From Paenibacillus pinistramenti (lineage in GTDB: Bacteria > Bacillota > Bacilli > Paenibacillales > Paenibacillaceae): DNA of 64,000 nt. The stretch's first letter is position 1; each line of letters begins with the position of its first letter. Positions 1-8,200 of the stretch are shown one piece after another. The stretch spans positions 62,001-126,000 of the forward strand of contig NZ_VAWG01000007.1 of the NCBI RefSeq assembly GCF_005869875.1. The letters run 5' to 3'. Position numbers and translations under genes: made by a program. Under the pieces are notes generated by a model. It made no database searches, was not told the origin of the DNA, and worked only from the letters and a program-made list of their open reading frames with translations.

Positions 1-109
1 ACAGCTCCTGCCTGCGCGCGGCGCCGATTTCAAGCTTTTCCTTAAACCGCTGCTCCATGTTCTCCAGCTCCTGTTCACTCAGCGCAAACACCGGGGTTTG
101 CAATTCCAT
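1..109 (-). CDS. Unidentified protein, N-terminus only (cut by window edge)
   Basis: A reading frame starts at an ATG at 107-109 and stays open for 36 codons to the window edge. A good ribosome site (GGAGGGAG) lies just upstream. The start is only 5 bases after the stop of the CBM9-like gene, so it is probably the next gene of the fucoside-type operon. The visible residues begin MELQTPVFALSEQELENMEQ and are hydrophilic, with no signal peptide. I do not recognise the family. The position suggests another cytoplasmic enzyme of the pathway, but this is inference only. Confidence 0.55.
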   Translation of the reverse strand, partial: MELQTPVFALSEQELENMEQRFKEKLEIGAARRQEL

Positions 110-114
110 GCGGC

Positions 115-1155
115 TCACTCCCTCCACAATTTTCCGTCCTCACGAATATAAAAAGTCCCCGTTCCATCCGCCGACGGCGCGGAAATCTGGAACAAACGGC
201 TTGTGAGCTCAATGCGCGGCTGAATCCGCTGAACCTCCTCCAGAAAACCGTCTGCAAGCAGGGCTAGATCACCTGAAAAAGCTCCCGTCTCCGCAAACAC
301 GCTGCGCTGGCGGTAATAAAGGCGTCTCAAATTCCACTTGATGGATTCATCCTCGGGAATTTCAAACGGCCCGGGGCCTTCCTGCTCCGCCGTGAACACG
401 ACGTACCCCCACAGCTCCGGATAGTGCATGTTGATCAGCCCCTGCGGCGACCAGACCCAGTTATCCTCCGGATACGGCCTGCCGGTATCGGGATTGAGCA
501 CTTTTTCATACCGGCCGTCCCGGACCTCCGTCCTCCACTCCACCCGCGAGAAGTTCACACGCCAGTGCTGCCCGGGTTCCGGCGGTGCCGGGGCTTGTTC
601 TCCCGCACACTCCTTCAATGCAGACCACGGCATGGCGACCTCCACGCTCCACATCCGGTTTGCCGCGCCCGGGTTGTTCAATTCCCCGTCAATATAGACG
701 GCGGTCTGCAGCCCTTGAATATCCCAGCCGTTGACCGGCGGCCCCCCGTCCCGGTAGGGCTTGACGAGCAGCAGATCCCAAACCGTATTCAGCGCGTTGA
801 TCTCGAACTCGTAATACTGATGGCTGTCGCCGTCCGGATCAATGAAGATTTCAAAGTCGTTATCGTAAAAAATAACCGAATCCCGCTCCGTCAGCGTCGC
901 CCAGATCTGATCCTCCATCAGCTCGGCCCCAAAGTAAAAATATTCCTCGTCCCACAGCATCTTGACCCGGGTGCGCTTGGCCGGCTTCGGGCGGAGATCG
1001 CCTTCAATATCTACAAAATCGTCCGTCCACTCGGCCTGCTCCCAAAAAGGCTTATCCAGCCGCCCGTCCAGCGCAGGCTTCCCGGCCGCTCTGCGGCACA
1101 GGTAATGCTTGGGTGCAAACGTCAAATTGGGCTCCGGCACTCCGCTTAAGTGCAT
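115..1155 (-). CDS. CBM9-like carbohydrate-binding protein, cytoplasmic
   Basis: A 346-residue protein resembling the carbohydrate family 9 binding domain-like group. Seen: an early stretch PALDGRLDKPFWEQAEWTD (about residues 28-46), then YFYFGAELMEDQIWATL, DNDFEIFIDPDGDSHQYYEF and a W-S-V-E-V-A-M-P-W-S-A-L block, the usual order in this fold. No signal peptide or lipobox is seen, so it should stay in the cytoplasm, unlike the secreted CBM9 modules of xylanases. The start ATG has GGGAGGAG ahead of it and lies 27 bases after the second GH29 gene. It may bind the imported sugar or its products; no catalytic role can be read from the sequence. Confidence 0.8.
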   Translation of the reverse strand: MHLSGVPEPNLTFAPKHYLCRRAAGKPALDGRLDKPFWEQAEWTDDFVDIEGDLRPKPAKRTRVKMLWDEEYFYFGAELMEDQIWATLTERDSVIFYDNDFEIFIDPDGDSHQYYEFEINALNTVWDLLLVKPYRDGGPPVNGWDIQGLQTAVYIDGELNNPGAANRMWSVEVAMPWSALKECAGEQAPAPPEPGQHWRVNFSRVEWRTEVRDGRYEKVLNPDTGRPYPEDNWVWSPQGLINMHYPELWGYVVFTAEQEGPGPFEIPEDESIKWNLRRLYYRQRSVFAETGAFSGDLALLADGFLEEVQRIQPRIELTSRLFQISAPSADGTGTFYIREDGKLWRE

Positions 1156-1182
1156 CTGCTCTCCTCCCTTCGTTCATTCCTC

Positions 1183-2583
1183 TTATTGGATCCGGAAAAC
1201 ATGCGCAATCGGGGCTTCACCGCTTCTGAGGCCTTCCGGAAGCACAACTTCAATCCCGCCGCCCGCTGCGCTGAATTCCAGATTGTCCGGCCCGCCGATC
1301 AGATCGACGCGCTGCGCATCCGGCTTCACCGGAAGCAGCAGGCGGTCCGGGATGGGCGACTGCTCATTTGGATAGAGGTGAATCGCATAAACCGTATCGC
1401 CTTTGCGCGTAAACCGCAGGTCGCCCGCCGAATAAGGCTCGCAGATCCGCGTGCCGTAAATGGCTTCCCCGTTGACCTTCAGCCAGGCGCCGAGCCCCTT
1501 CATGCCGGCAATTGCACCCTTCGGCAGTCTGCCGTCCGGCTGCGGGCCGACGTTCAAGGCCAGGTTGCCGCCTTTGGCCACGATCTCCACCAGCAGGTGA
1601 ACGAGCTGCCGCGGGGATTTGTATTTGTCCTCAAAGCCGAAGGAGAAGGAGGTTCCGAGGGTAATGCAGCTCTCCCACGGCACCTGCATCGGTTGCTCCG
1701 GCAGCGTCTGCTCCGGCGTGATCAGATTCTCGTAAGGTCCCCCGACTGTGCGGTCGGCCGTCAGCAGCCAAGGCTGAACTTGGCGGGCCTTCTCCACCAC
1801 CTCGCCCAGCCGGATGTTCTGGCCGCGGCGCCCATTCACCCAGCCGGCATCCAGCCAGAGCACGTCAATCCGCCCGTACCGGGTCATCAGCTCCATGATC
1901 TGGTCGTGCGTAAACTGGACGAACTGCTCCCACAGCCAAGGGTATTTATCCGGGTCATACGAAGGGCCGCGCCACATGTGGCTTCCTCTCTCCATGCCCG
2001 GCGCCCAGTAGTACGGCGTATGCCAATCCGCTTTGGAAAAATAAGCCGAAATCGCAAGTCCCCTGGACCGGAAAGCGTCAAACAGCTCCCTGCAGATATC
2101 GGCATATTGGTGCGTGTGGAACGGACATTCCGGCCCCGTGATCCGGTAATCGGTCGTATGGGTATCCCACATGCAGAAGCCGTCATGGTGCTTGGTCGTG
2201 AACGTCAAATATTTGAAGCCGCTCTCTGCTGCAAGCTCCGCCCACAGCTCCGGCTGGAAGCGGATGGGGTTAAAGGTCTTGTTCAGCGCAAAATACTCCC
2301 GCTTCAGCTCCTCGCCGTCTACGCCCCAGTCAATATCGTTCCTGGCCCAGTCGGCGTCGCCGTCGCTGAGCGCCCAGGATTCCACCAGCCCGAGCTGGGA
2401 ATACGGGCCCCAGTGCATCATCAGGCCAAGCTTCTGGTCTTTGAACCATTCCAGCCGCTCGAGCAGCAGCGGGTCTTCCGGCTTCACCCAGTCGCGTTCG
2501 CTGCTGTAGTTATGGACGCCTTCCTGGACGGCGGGCTCCTCCTGTAGAGCTGGTTCGGCTTCTGTTGTCTTTAAATCGCTCAT
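1183..2583 (-). CDS. Alpha-L-fucosidase, GH29 (copy 1)
   Basis: A 466-residue GH29 enzyme that would remove terminal alpha-L-fucose with retention. The first 50 residues are an acidic variable leader. The barrel begins near KLGLMMHWGPYS (residues 51-62). KHHDGF is at 131-136. The likely nucleophile is Asp245 in IDVLWLDAGW, as in other GH29 members. A beta-rich C-terminal domain follows, with the family block GGNLALNVGPQPDG. There is no signal peptide, so it is cytoplasmic and acts on imported oligosaccharide. RBS AGGAGGGA precedes the ATG. It differs strongly from the neighbouring GH29, so the two probably prefer different linkages. Fucose specificity is known for the family but not provable here. 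Confidence 0.9.
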   Translation of the reverse strand: MSDLKTTEAEPALQEEPAVQEGVHNYSSERDWVKPEDPLLLERLEWFKDQKLGLMMHWGPYSQLGLVESWALSDGDADWARNDIDWGVDGEELKREYFALNKTFNPIRFQPELWAELAAESGFKYLTFTTKHHDGFCMWDTHTTDYRITGPECPFHTHQYADICRELFDAFRSRGLAISAYFSKADWHTPYYWAPGMERGSHMWRGPSYDPDKYPWLWEQFVQFTHDQIMELMTRYGRIDVLWLDAGWVNGRRGQNIRLGEVVEKARQVQPWLLTADRTVGGPYENLITPEQTLPEQPMQVPWESCITLGTSFSFGFEDKYKSPRQLVHLLVEIVAKGGNLALNVGPQPDGRLPKGAIAGMKGLGAWLKVNGEAIYGTRICEPYSAGDLRFTRKGDTVYAIHLYPNEQSPIPDRLLLPVKPDAQRVDLIGGPDNLEFSAAGGGIEVVLPEGLRSGEAPIAHVFRIQ

Positions 2584-2736
2584 GAATGTCCCTCCTGAAA
2601 AAAATGTCTGCTGATGCTAACTTCAGCGGAAGCTCCGATGCTTAATGTTCCGCGGGGGATCCCATGCTGGCGATAGCTCCGATGCCGATGGTTCTTACGG
2701 CCGCTGTTGTATCCGGATGCCTGCCAATCCAGCCAG

Positions 2737-4020
2737 CTACTCCCCCCACTCCACCTCCAGCTCGATCACGGTGTCGATGTCGTCATCGGATTCGGCGCCG
2801 GGGAGGTGGATGAAGGCGCCGCCGGCGGTGTCCGAATACTGCTCCGCCATCCAGGGGGTCGTGACCTGGAGCTCGGAGCCGTCTGACAGCAGCCTGGCGC
2901 GTTTAATCCGGTCCTTGAGGCCGGCAAAATAAACCGGGCCGATGCCGCGGTCAAAGACATGGGCGTACAGCAGATTCCCTTTCCGGGTGTACCTGCCCCA
3001 TTCCGGCTTGGGAAGGTCTGCGGCGGTGCAGCCGTAGATGCTGTCCCCGTTCCGGGCCATCCAGCGGCCTATTTTGCCGAGTACATGAAGGGAAGCCTCC
3101 GGGATTTCGCCTTTGGCGTCCGGGCCGACATTGAGCAGCAGGTTGCCGTTCTTGCTGACACATTCCACCAGAGCCCGGATGACCTGACGGGCGGATTTGG
3201 TATTGCGGTCGCCCGCATGATACCCCCAGTTGTCGTTCAGCGTGATGCAGGCCTCCCACGGGAGGGGCTGCCCGAGCTCGTTCACTACGCCGCCCGGCGG
3301 AACAATCTGCTCCGGCGAGTAGAAATCGCCGGCGTAGATTTCAGGCTCCGCCGCCTTGATGCGGCCGCCAAGCCGGTTGTCGATCAGAATGTCCGGCTGC
3401 AGGCGGCGGATCATGCGGACAAGCTCGGAGGCGTTCCATTTTTCCCCAGTCATATCGTCGTAGGAGAAGTCAAACCACATGATGTCGATGGTTCCATAGT
3501 TGGTTAGAAGCTCGCGGACCTGGCCGTGCATGTACTCCAGATAACGCTCGAATTGCTGCAGTTTACCGCGGAAAGCTTCATTACTCCGCATCGGGTGAAT
3601 CCGGTCGCCGAACGCGGGATAGTCCTCATGGTGCCAGTCGATAAGCGAATAATAAAAGCCCACACCAAGCCCTTCCTCCCGGAAGGCATCGGCAAACTCC
3701 CGCACCAGATCGCGCCCCGCCGGCGTGTTCGTCGCTTTATAATCCGTAAGCTTGCTGTCAAAGAGACAGAAGCCGTCATGATGCTTGGTTGTAAGAACGG
3801 CGTATTTCTGGCCGGCTGCTTTGGCCGCCTTCGCCCACTCTTTCGGGTTATAGCGGACCGGATTAAATTCGCGGAAGTACGGCTCATACTGTTCATTGCT
3901 GATCTGCTCATGGCTTCTGACCCATTCGCCCCGGGCCGGAATGGCATACAGTCCCCAATGGATAAACATGCCGAAGCGATCATCCCGAAATCGGGCCGTA
4001 CGGCTCCATCTGTCGTCCAA
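2737..4020 (-). CDS. Alpha-L-fucosidase, GH29 (copy 2)
   Basis: A 427-residue GH29 enzyme. The motif FGMFIHWGLYAIPARGEW is at about residues 16-33, TKHHDGF at 78-84 and the putative nucleophile Asp184 in TIDIMWFDFSYD. NGNLLLNVGPDAKG follows in the C-terminal part of the barrel. No secretion signal is seen. The start is a TTG (4018-4020) chosen because GAGAGGTG lies 8 bases ahead and no ATG fits. The gene follows the lipoprotein gene after a hairpin and a triplicated 13-base repeat. Both GH29 copies keep the key acid residue, so both should be active. Confidence 0.9.
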   Translation of the reverse strand: MDDRWSRTARFRDDRFGMFIHWGLYAIPARGEWVRSHEQISNEQYEPYFREFNPVRYNPKEWAKAAKAAGQKYAVLTTKHHDGFCLFDSKLTDYKATNTPAGRDLVREFADAFREEGLGVGFYYSLIDWHHEDYPAFGDRIHPMRSNEAFRGKLQQFERYLEYMHGQVRELLTNYGTIDIMWFDFSYDDMTGEKWNASELVRMIRRLQPDILIDNRLGGRIKAAEPEIYAGDFYSPEQIVPPGGVVNELGQPLPWEACITLNDNWGYHAGDRNTKSARQVIRALVECVSKNGNLLLNVGPDAKGEIPEASLHVLGKIGRWMARNGDSIYGCTAADLPKPEWGRYTRKGNLLYAHVFDRGIGPVYFAGLKDRIKRARLLSDGSELQVTTPWMAEQYSDTAGGAFIHLPGAESDDDIDTVIELEVEWGE

Positions 4021-4040
4021 AACGGTTCACCTCTCTAATG

Positions 4041-4062
4041 AAAAAGGGGGGTCTCCCCCCCC
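4041..4062 (-). terminator. Internal terminator-like hairpin after lipoprotein gene
   Basis: On the minus strand a run of G, a 3-base AGA loop and a run of C form a stem of at least six pairs, followed directly by five T. It lies between the binding-protein stop (4147) and the next GH29 start (4020). Such a leaky stop inside an operon would give more binding protein than enzyme. Confidence 0.5.
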
Positions 4063-4064
4063 TC

Positions 4065-4103
4065 ACTCTGATTCTGTACTCTGATTCTGTACTCTGATTC
4101 TGT
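4065..4103. repeat. Tandem repeat, 13 bp x 3
   Basis: Three exact copies of ACTCTGATTCTGT lie side by side, 44 bases past the binding-protein stop codon. They lie outside any coding region. Confidence 0.9.
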
Positions 4104-4146
4104 ATAGATTATCAGGCATCAGGCTGTGCTTGCCTTAAAGTCCGGC

Positions 4147-5769
4147 TTACTGGTTCTGGTTCCAGCGGTCATAAGCCGTCTGGTAAACCTCGCGCACCTT
4201 GTCTGCGCCCATTTTTTGCAGCTGGCTTACGTATTTATCCCAGTTGGACAGCGGCTCCTGGCCGGTTACAAACTTCGCTTCCATTTGCGTCACGTAAGTT
4301 CTCAGGTCGGACAGCAGTGCGGAAACCTCGGTCTGCTCGTCGTTGGTGAGATAAACGTTCGGGAACGGAACCTTGCCGATCGGCACAAGCTTCTGTTCAT
4401 TCTGCTCTTGAATCCAATCGTCGAAATCGGATCGGAGACCGTTGGTCATTTCTGCCAGGTTCACACCAGGCGTCAGGATGCCGTAGTTAGGCGTAATTGT
4501 GCCGCGGTATTCCTCGCGGTCGCCGCCGCCCGGCACCGGCAGCCATTCTTTTTCATGCGTAGCTTCGTCTTTATATTTCCAGAGCGTGCCTTCAGGACCT
4601 TGTGTCCAGAGTGTTGCACCTTCATAACTGTATTGGTAATCGATCCAGCGCATTGTGGCTTCCGGATTTTTATTGTTCTTCGTAATCGCGAACGTGCCGT
4701 TTGCAGACATGCCCGGATGTTTGCCGTATACCGGCGTACCCGCGATTTCGCTGGATACCGGCGTCATCATCGGATCGTCTTCGCTTGGCTCACCGCCGAG
4801 CGTGAAGTAAGCCATGTAGTCGCTGAACAGCAGCACCTGGTTGTTTTTCCCTTTGGCTTTCTTCTGGTCGTCGGTTTGCGAGAAGGTTTCATGATCCAGC
4901 AGGTCTTCATTCCACAAGCGGTTCATGAAGGTCAAATAACCTTTGTAGCCTTCCTCCTGCGGCGAATAGTGGACTTTTCCATCCTTATCCGCATAAATCT
5001 CGGTATCGTACATGCCCCAGAAGCCGAAGAAATACATGCGCAGATCGTCAAGCTTTACGGAAGTGAGCGGAATTTCGTCCGCTTTGCCGTTGCCGTTCGG
5101 GTCCTCTTCCTTCACGCGTTTGAGGAGCGTGTACAGCTCTTCGGTCGTTTTTGGCTCGCTGGCGCCAAGCGCTTTCAGGAACTTGCCGTTATACCACATC
5201 GGGCCGCGGTACCAGACCGCTGCGGTGTCAATGAAAGGCAGGGCGTAAATATGGCCGTCCGTTGTGGTGATATTTTTGCGGATGTTCGGATTCTCGTCGA
5301 GAATCTTCTTCAGGTTTGGCGCATAGTTGTCAATTAGATCCTCCAGCGGAACCAGCACGCCCTGGCTGCCGTATGTCACCTGCTCGGCCGGAGTCAGAGC
5401 TGCGGCATAGAGCATATCCGGCAGGTCACCGCTGGCAAATACGAGGTTTTTCTTGGTATCAAAGCTGTCGAGCGGAGCTGTCTGGAATTCGACTTTGATG
5501 TTGGATAGCTTCTCCATCGCCTGGACAACAGGCATCTTGCTCCAGTCTGCCATACCCGAATCCGGAGCGAACATCGTTAAGGTGATTTGCTTGTCGACAA
5601 TCGGGAATCCGTCTTTCTTCACTTCGCTGGCGGTTGCGGAAGAATCCGAGCCGCCGCCGCTGGCAGCACCTTCAGCTGTCTTGTCATTTGACGAGCCGCA
5701 GGCTGACAGCAAGGATACAAGCAGGATAAGACTAAGCATGAGCGCCCCTCTTTTTTGCAGCTTTTGCAT
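4147..5769 (-). CDS. ABC transporter sugar-binding lipoprotein
   Basis: A 540-residue extracellular solute-binding protein. The N-terminus has a hydrophobic signal ending in the lipobox LLSACGSS, with Cys24 as the lipidation site. A Ser/Gly/Ala-rich linker and then a mature domain with DMLYAAALTPAEQ and YALPFIDTAAVWYRG follow. The length matches the large LplA-type family that works with LplB/LplC permeases. No ATPase gene is present; such systems usually share an MsmX-type ATPase encoded elsewhere. RBS GGAGG precedes the ATG. Operon position with two GH29 genes suggests a fucose-containing oligosaccharide as ligand, which is inference. Confidence 0.9.
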   Translation of the reverse strand: MQKLQKRGALMLSLILLVSLLSACGSSNDKTAEGAASGGGSDSSATASEVKKDGFPIVDKQITLTMFAPDSGMADWSKMPVVQAMEKLSNIKVEFQTAPLDSFDTKKNLVFASGDLPDMLYAAALTPAEQVTYGSQGVLVPLEDLIDNYAPNLKKILDENPNIRKNITTTDGHIYALPFIDTAAVWYRGPMWYNGKFLKALGASEPKTTEELYTLLKRVKEEDPNGNGKADEIPLTSVKLDDLRMYFFGFWGMYDTEIYADKDGKVHYSPQEEGYKGYLTFMNRLWNEDLLDHETFSQTDDQKKAKGKNNQVLLFSDYMAYFTLGGEPSEDDPMMTPVSSEIAGTPVYGKHPGMSANGTFAITKNNKNPEATMRWIDYQYSYEGATLWTQGPEGTLWKYKDEATHEKEWLPVPGGGDREEYRGTITPNYGILTPGVNLAEMTNGLRSDFDDWIQEQNEQKLVPIGKVPFPNVYLTNDEQTEVSALLSDLRTYVTQMEAKFVTGQEPLSNWDKYVSQLQKMGADKVREVYQTAYDRWNQNQ

Positions 5770-5804
5770 AAACGTACCTCCTATTTGTATTATCTATGGC
5801 AAAA

Positions 5805-6710
5805 TCAGCCCTTAACGGAGCCAATCATGACACCTTGCACAAAGTAACGCTGCAGAAACGGATACACGATGATGACCGGCAGGGTCGAAACGATGATGAC
5901 TGCATATTTGACCAGCGCAGCCACCTCCGCTTTGTTGTTGAGTGCTGTTGCCGTAGCAGAGTTTAACGCGCCTGACTCGGCAGACATCTCCTGCAGCACC
6001 AGAATCTGGCGCAGCACCAGCTGAAGCGGATATTTGGCATCATCGTTCAAATAAATCATCGCCGAAAAATAGTTGTTCCAATGGGCCACCCCAAAGAACA
6101 GGGCCATAACGGCCAGTATGGAGCTGGACAGCGGCAGAACGATTTGAAAGAACAGCCGGAAGTTGCTGCAGCCGTCGATCTCCGCGGCCTCCTGAATCTC
6201 TTTGGGAATAGAGCTCTGGAAGAAGGTGCGGCAGACAATCAGATTCCAGATGGAGGTTGCCCCCGGCAGAATCAGCGCCCACATGCTGTTCACCAGCCCC
6301 AGATTCTTCACAAGCAGGTAAGTCGGGACAAGCCCGCCGCCAAAGAACATCGTGACCATGAACACCGCCATAAAGAAGTTGCGGCCCACAAAATCCTTCC
6401 GGCTCAGCGCATAAGCGGCCGGGATGGTTACCGCCAGGTTAACCAGGGTTCCTACTACGGTATATAGAATCGTATTGCCGTAGCCGACCCAGATTTGGGT
6501 ATCGCGGAACACCCGCTGATAACCCTCAAGGGTGAAGCCTTTCGGCCACAGCCACATCTCCCCGGAGGACACATAGCTCGGTTTACTGAAAGATGCGCTG
6601 AAGATGTAAATGACTGGGTACGCTACGACAACGAAAGCAATAGCAAGAAAGATATAGTTGCAGGCCAGAAAAATTCGGTCCCGTTTGGTCTCTTTGATCG
6701 CTGAAATCAC
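5805..6710 (-). CDS. Sugar ABC permease, LplC type
   Basis: A 301-residue inner-membrane permease of the MalG/LplC class. Six hydrophobic segments are readable, starting with IFLACNYIFLAIAFVVVAYP. The EAA loop that docks the ATPase is visible as QEAAEIDGCSNFRLFFQIVLPL (EAA---G). The C-terminal end LQRYFVQGVMIGSVKG is typical of the class. The start is GTG (6708-6710) with GAGGGGGTGAGG ahead. It lies 19 bases after the partner permease and 35 bases before the lipoprotein gene, so all three are co-transcribed. Confidence 0.92.
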   Translation of the reverse strand: MISAIKETKRDRIFLACNYIFLAIAFVVVAYPVIYIFSASFSKPSYVSSGEMWLWPKGFTLEGYQRVFRDTQIWVGYGNTILYTVVGTLVNLAVTIPAAYALSRKDFVGRNFFMAVFMVTMFFGGGLVPTYLLVKNLGLVNSMWALILPGATSIWNLIVCRTFFQSSIPKEIQEAAEIDGCSNFRLFFQIVLPLSSSILAVMALFFGVAHWNNYFSAMIYLNDDAKYPLQLVLRQILVLQEMSAESGALNSATATALNNKAEVAALVKYAVIIVSTLPVIIVYPFLQRYFVQGVMIGSVKG

Positions 6711-6729
6711 TGTTCCTCACCCCCTCTTT

Positions 6730-7701
6730 CTACCACAAGCTGTTCTCGCTGGTCCGCCGTACAATCTGGTTCACCAGGATCAGCAGGATCGCATTGACTA
6801 CCGAGTTAAACAGACCAACCGCCGTCGAGAAGCTGTACTGCGCATCCAGCAGACCTGAACGGTATACAAAAGTTGAAATGACATCGGAAGCTTCCATGTT
6901 GAGCGGATTTTGCAGCAGCAGGATCTTCTCGAAGCCAACCCCGAGCAGACTGCCCATGTTCAAAATCAGCAGGATCGTTATCGTCGGAATAATGGTAGGG
7001 ATGTTAATGTGCCGGATGCGCTGGAAGCGGGAAGCCCCGTCCAGAATTGCCGCCTCATGCAGACCGGGATCGACGCTGGTCAAAGCAGCCAGGTAGATGA
7101 TCGTCCCCCATCCCGCACTCTGCCAGACATCCGAGAGCACGTACATCGTCTTGAACCATCTCGGGTCGGTCAGGAAATCAGGCGCCTGTAAGCCGAATGC
7201 TTCAATGATATTCACGATCATGCCCGACGAAGGTGAAAGGAACGTAATGATCATGCCCGCCATAACAACCATCGAAATAAAGTGCGGCGCATACGTTACC
7301 GTCTGAACCGTACGTTTGAACAGACCGTCTTTGACCTCGTTAAAGGCAAGCGCCAGAATGATCGGAATCGGAAAGCCCACCACCAGGCCATACAAGCTGA
7401 TACTCAAGGTGTTCCACAGCAGGTCCCAGAAGTAATAGGAATTAAAGAAACGAACGAAATGGTCAAATCCGACCCACTTGCTTCCCCAAATACCGTCTAC
7501 CGGGACAAAATTCTTGAATGCGATTTGAATCCCGTACATTGGAATGTAGCTGAAAATGATGATGCTTAGAAAAGCCGGGGCGATAAACACATACAGCTGC
7601 CAATTGCGGAGAATGTTCCGCCAGGTTTTGCTTTTTGCTTGTTCGGTACGGATAACGGGAGCTGGAGCTTCCATTACTGCTTGCGCGCCTTCCTTCATCA
7701 T
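6730..7701 (-). CDS. Sugar ABC permease, LplB type
   Basis: A 323-residue permease, partner of the LplC-type protein. After a cytoplasmic lead of about 30 residues the first membrane segment is LYVFIAPAFLSIIIFSYIPM, followed by YGIQIAFKNF, a strong signature of LplB-like proteins. The EAA loop reads HEAAILDGASRFQRIRHINIP. Two adjacent ATG codons (7701 and 7698) are possible; AAAGGAGTGGG fits the second slightly better in spacing. It is the first gene of the operon, after an untranslated region of about 300 bases. Confidence 0.92.
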   Translation of the reverse strand: MMKEGAQAVMEAPAPVIRTEQAKSKTWRNILRNWQLYVFIAPAFLSIIIFSYIPMYGIQIAFKNFVPVDGIWGSKWVGFDHFVRFFNSYYFWDLLWNTLSISLYGLVVGFPIPIILALAFNEVKDGLFKRTVQTVTYAPHFISMVVMAGMIITFLSPSSGMIVNIIEAFGLQAPDFLTDPRWFKTMYVLSDVWQSAGWGTIIYLAALTSVDPGLHEAAILDGASRFQRIRHINIPTIIPTITILLILNMGSLLGVGFEKILLLQNPLNMEASDVISTFVYRSGLLDAQYSFSTAVGLFNSVVNAILLILVNQIVRRTSENSLW

Positions 7702-8105
7702 CCCACTCCTTTCTGGTTGCCTTTCTGGTCACTTTCTGGTCAATAGATAGCTTTCCATCTGTAAGAATGCCTGACACCCTAATGTGTTCTAATGGTTTCG
7801 CGGATCCTTACATTCCGGTTTTGTTAAGCCGGTGTTAGCCGGTTGTTAACACGAAGTCTATAGAACGCTGTCCATTTCGTAAATATGTAGTTTTGGCCTT
7901 CTTCACCAGACAGGGGGGCGATTTTGACAGTTTTAATGTCACTAAACATAACCTGACCAGTGACCCTATTCGGAAAAGAATATGTATTTTTTGCTTCAAA
8001 AATTGACTGTAAACGCATACAATAAAGATAACACGAGTCTAGCTATGTAGGGTTTATGTTACGGTATCTGCTCGGTTCGGAAAAGCTTCCATCAAAAATG
8101 ACACA
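7702..8105. other. Divergent control region, fucoside operon and AraC gene
   Basis: No gene is supported here. It holds three imperfect CTTTCTGGT direct repeats at 7709-7742, an AT-rich centre, a cre-like site at 8008-8021 and, toward the right, the promoter of the AraC-type regulator. A short minus-strand frame at 7824-8018 has no ribosome site or recognisable product. The operon's minus-strand transcript probably begins near the cre-like site, which would give a leader of about 300 bases. Confidence 0.6.
8008..8021. promoter_or_regulatory. Candidate cre (CcpA) site
   Basis: TGTAAACGCATACA matches the Bacillus cre consensus TGWNANCGNTNWCA except for one position. A minus-strand TATTGT at 8019-8024 overlaps it as a possible -10 with no good -35, which would fit an activator-dependent promoter blocked by CcpA. 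The site is seen; binding is inferred. Confidence 0.45.
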
Positions 8106-8134
8106 TTGGACACCCCAATAGAAGTTGTTTATAC
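8106..8134 (+). promoter_or_regulatory. Sigma-A promoter for AraC-type regulator
   Basis: TTGGAC (8106-8111), a 17-base spacer and TTATAC (8129-8134). This would start a transcript near 8141, about 60 bases before the start codon. Confidence 0.55.
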
Positions 8135-8200
8135 GCCTTGCTTTATGCTGGAAACTCTATTACATTTTTATTTAAAAATAGTGACAAGGGGGAAATGGAA

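Noticed and set aside
7824..8018. 64-codon minus-strand frame in the fucoside control region
   Set aside because: No ribosome site, no recognisable product, and it covers the cre-like site and probable promoter.
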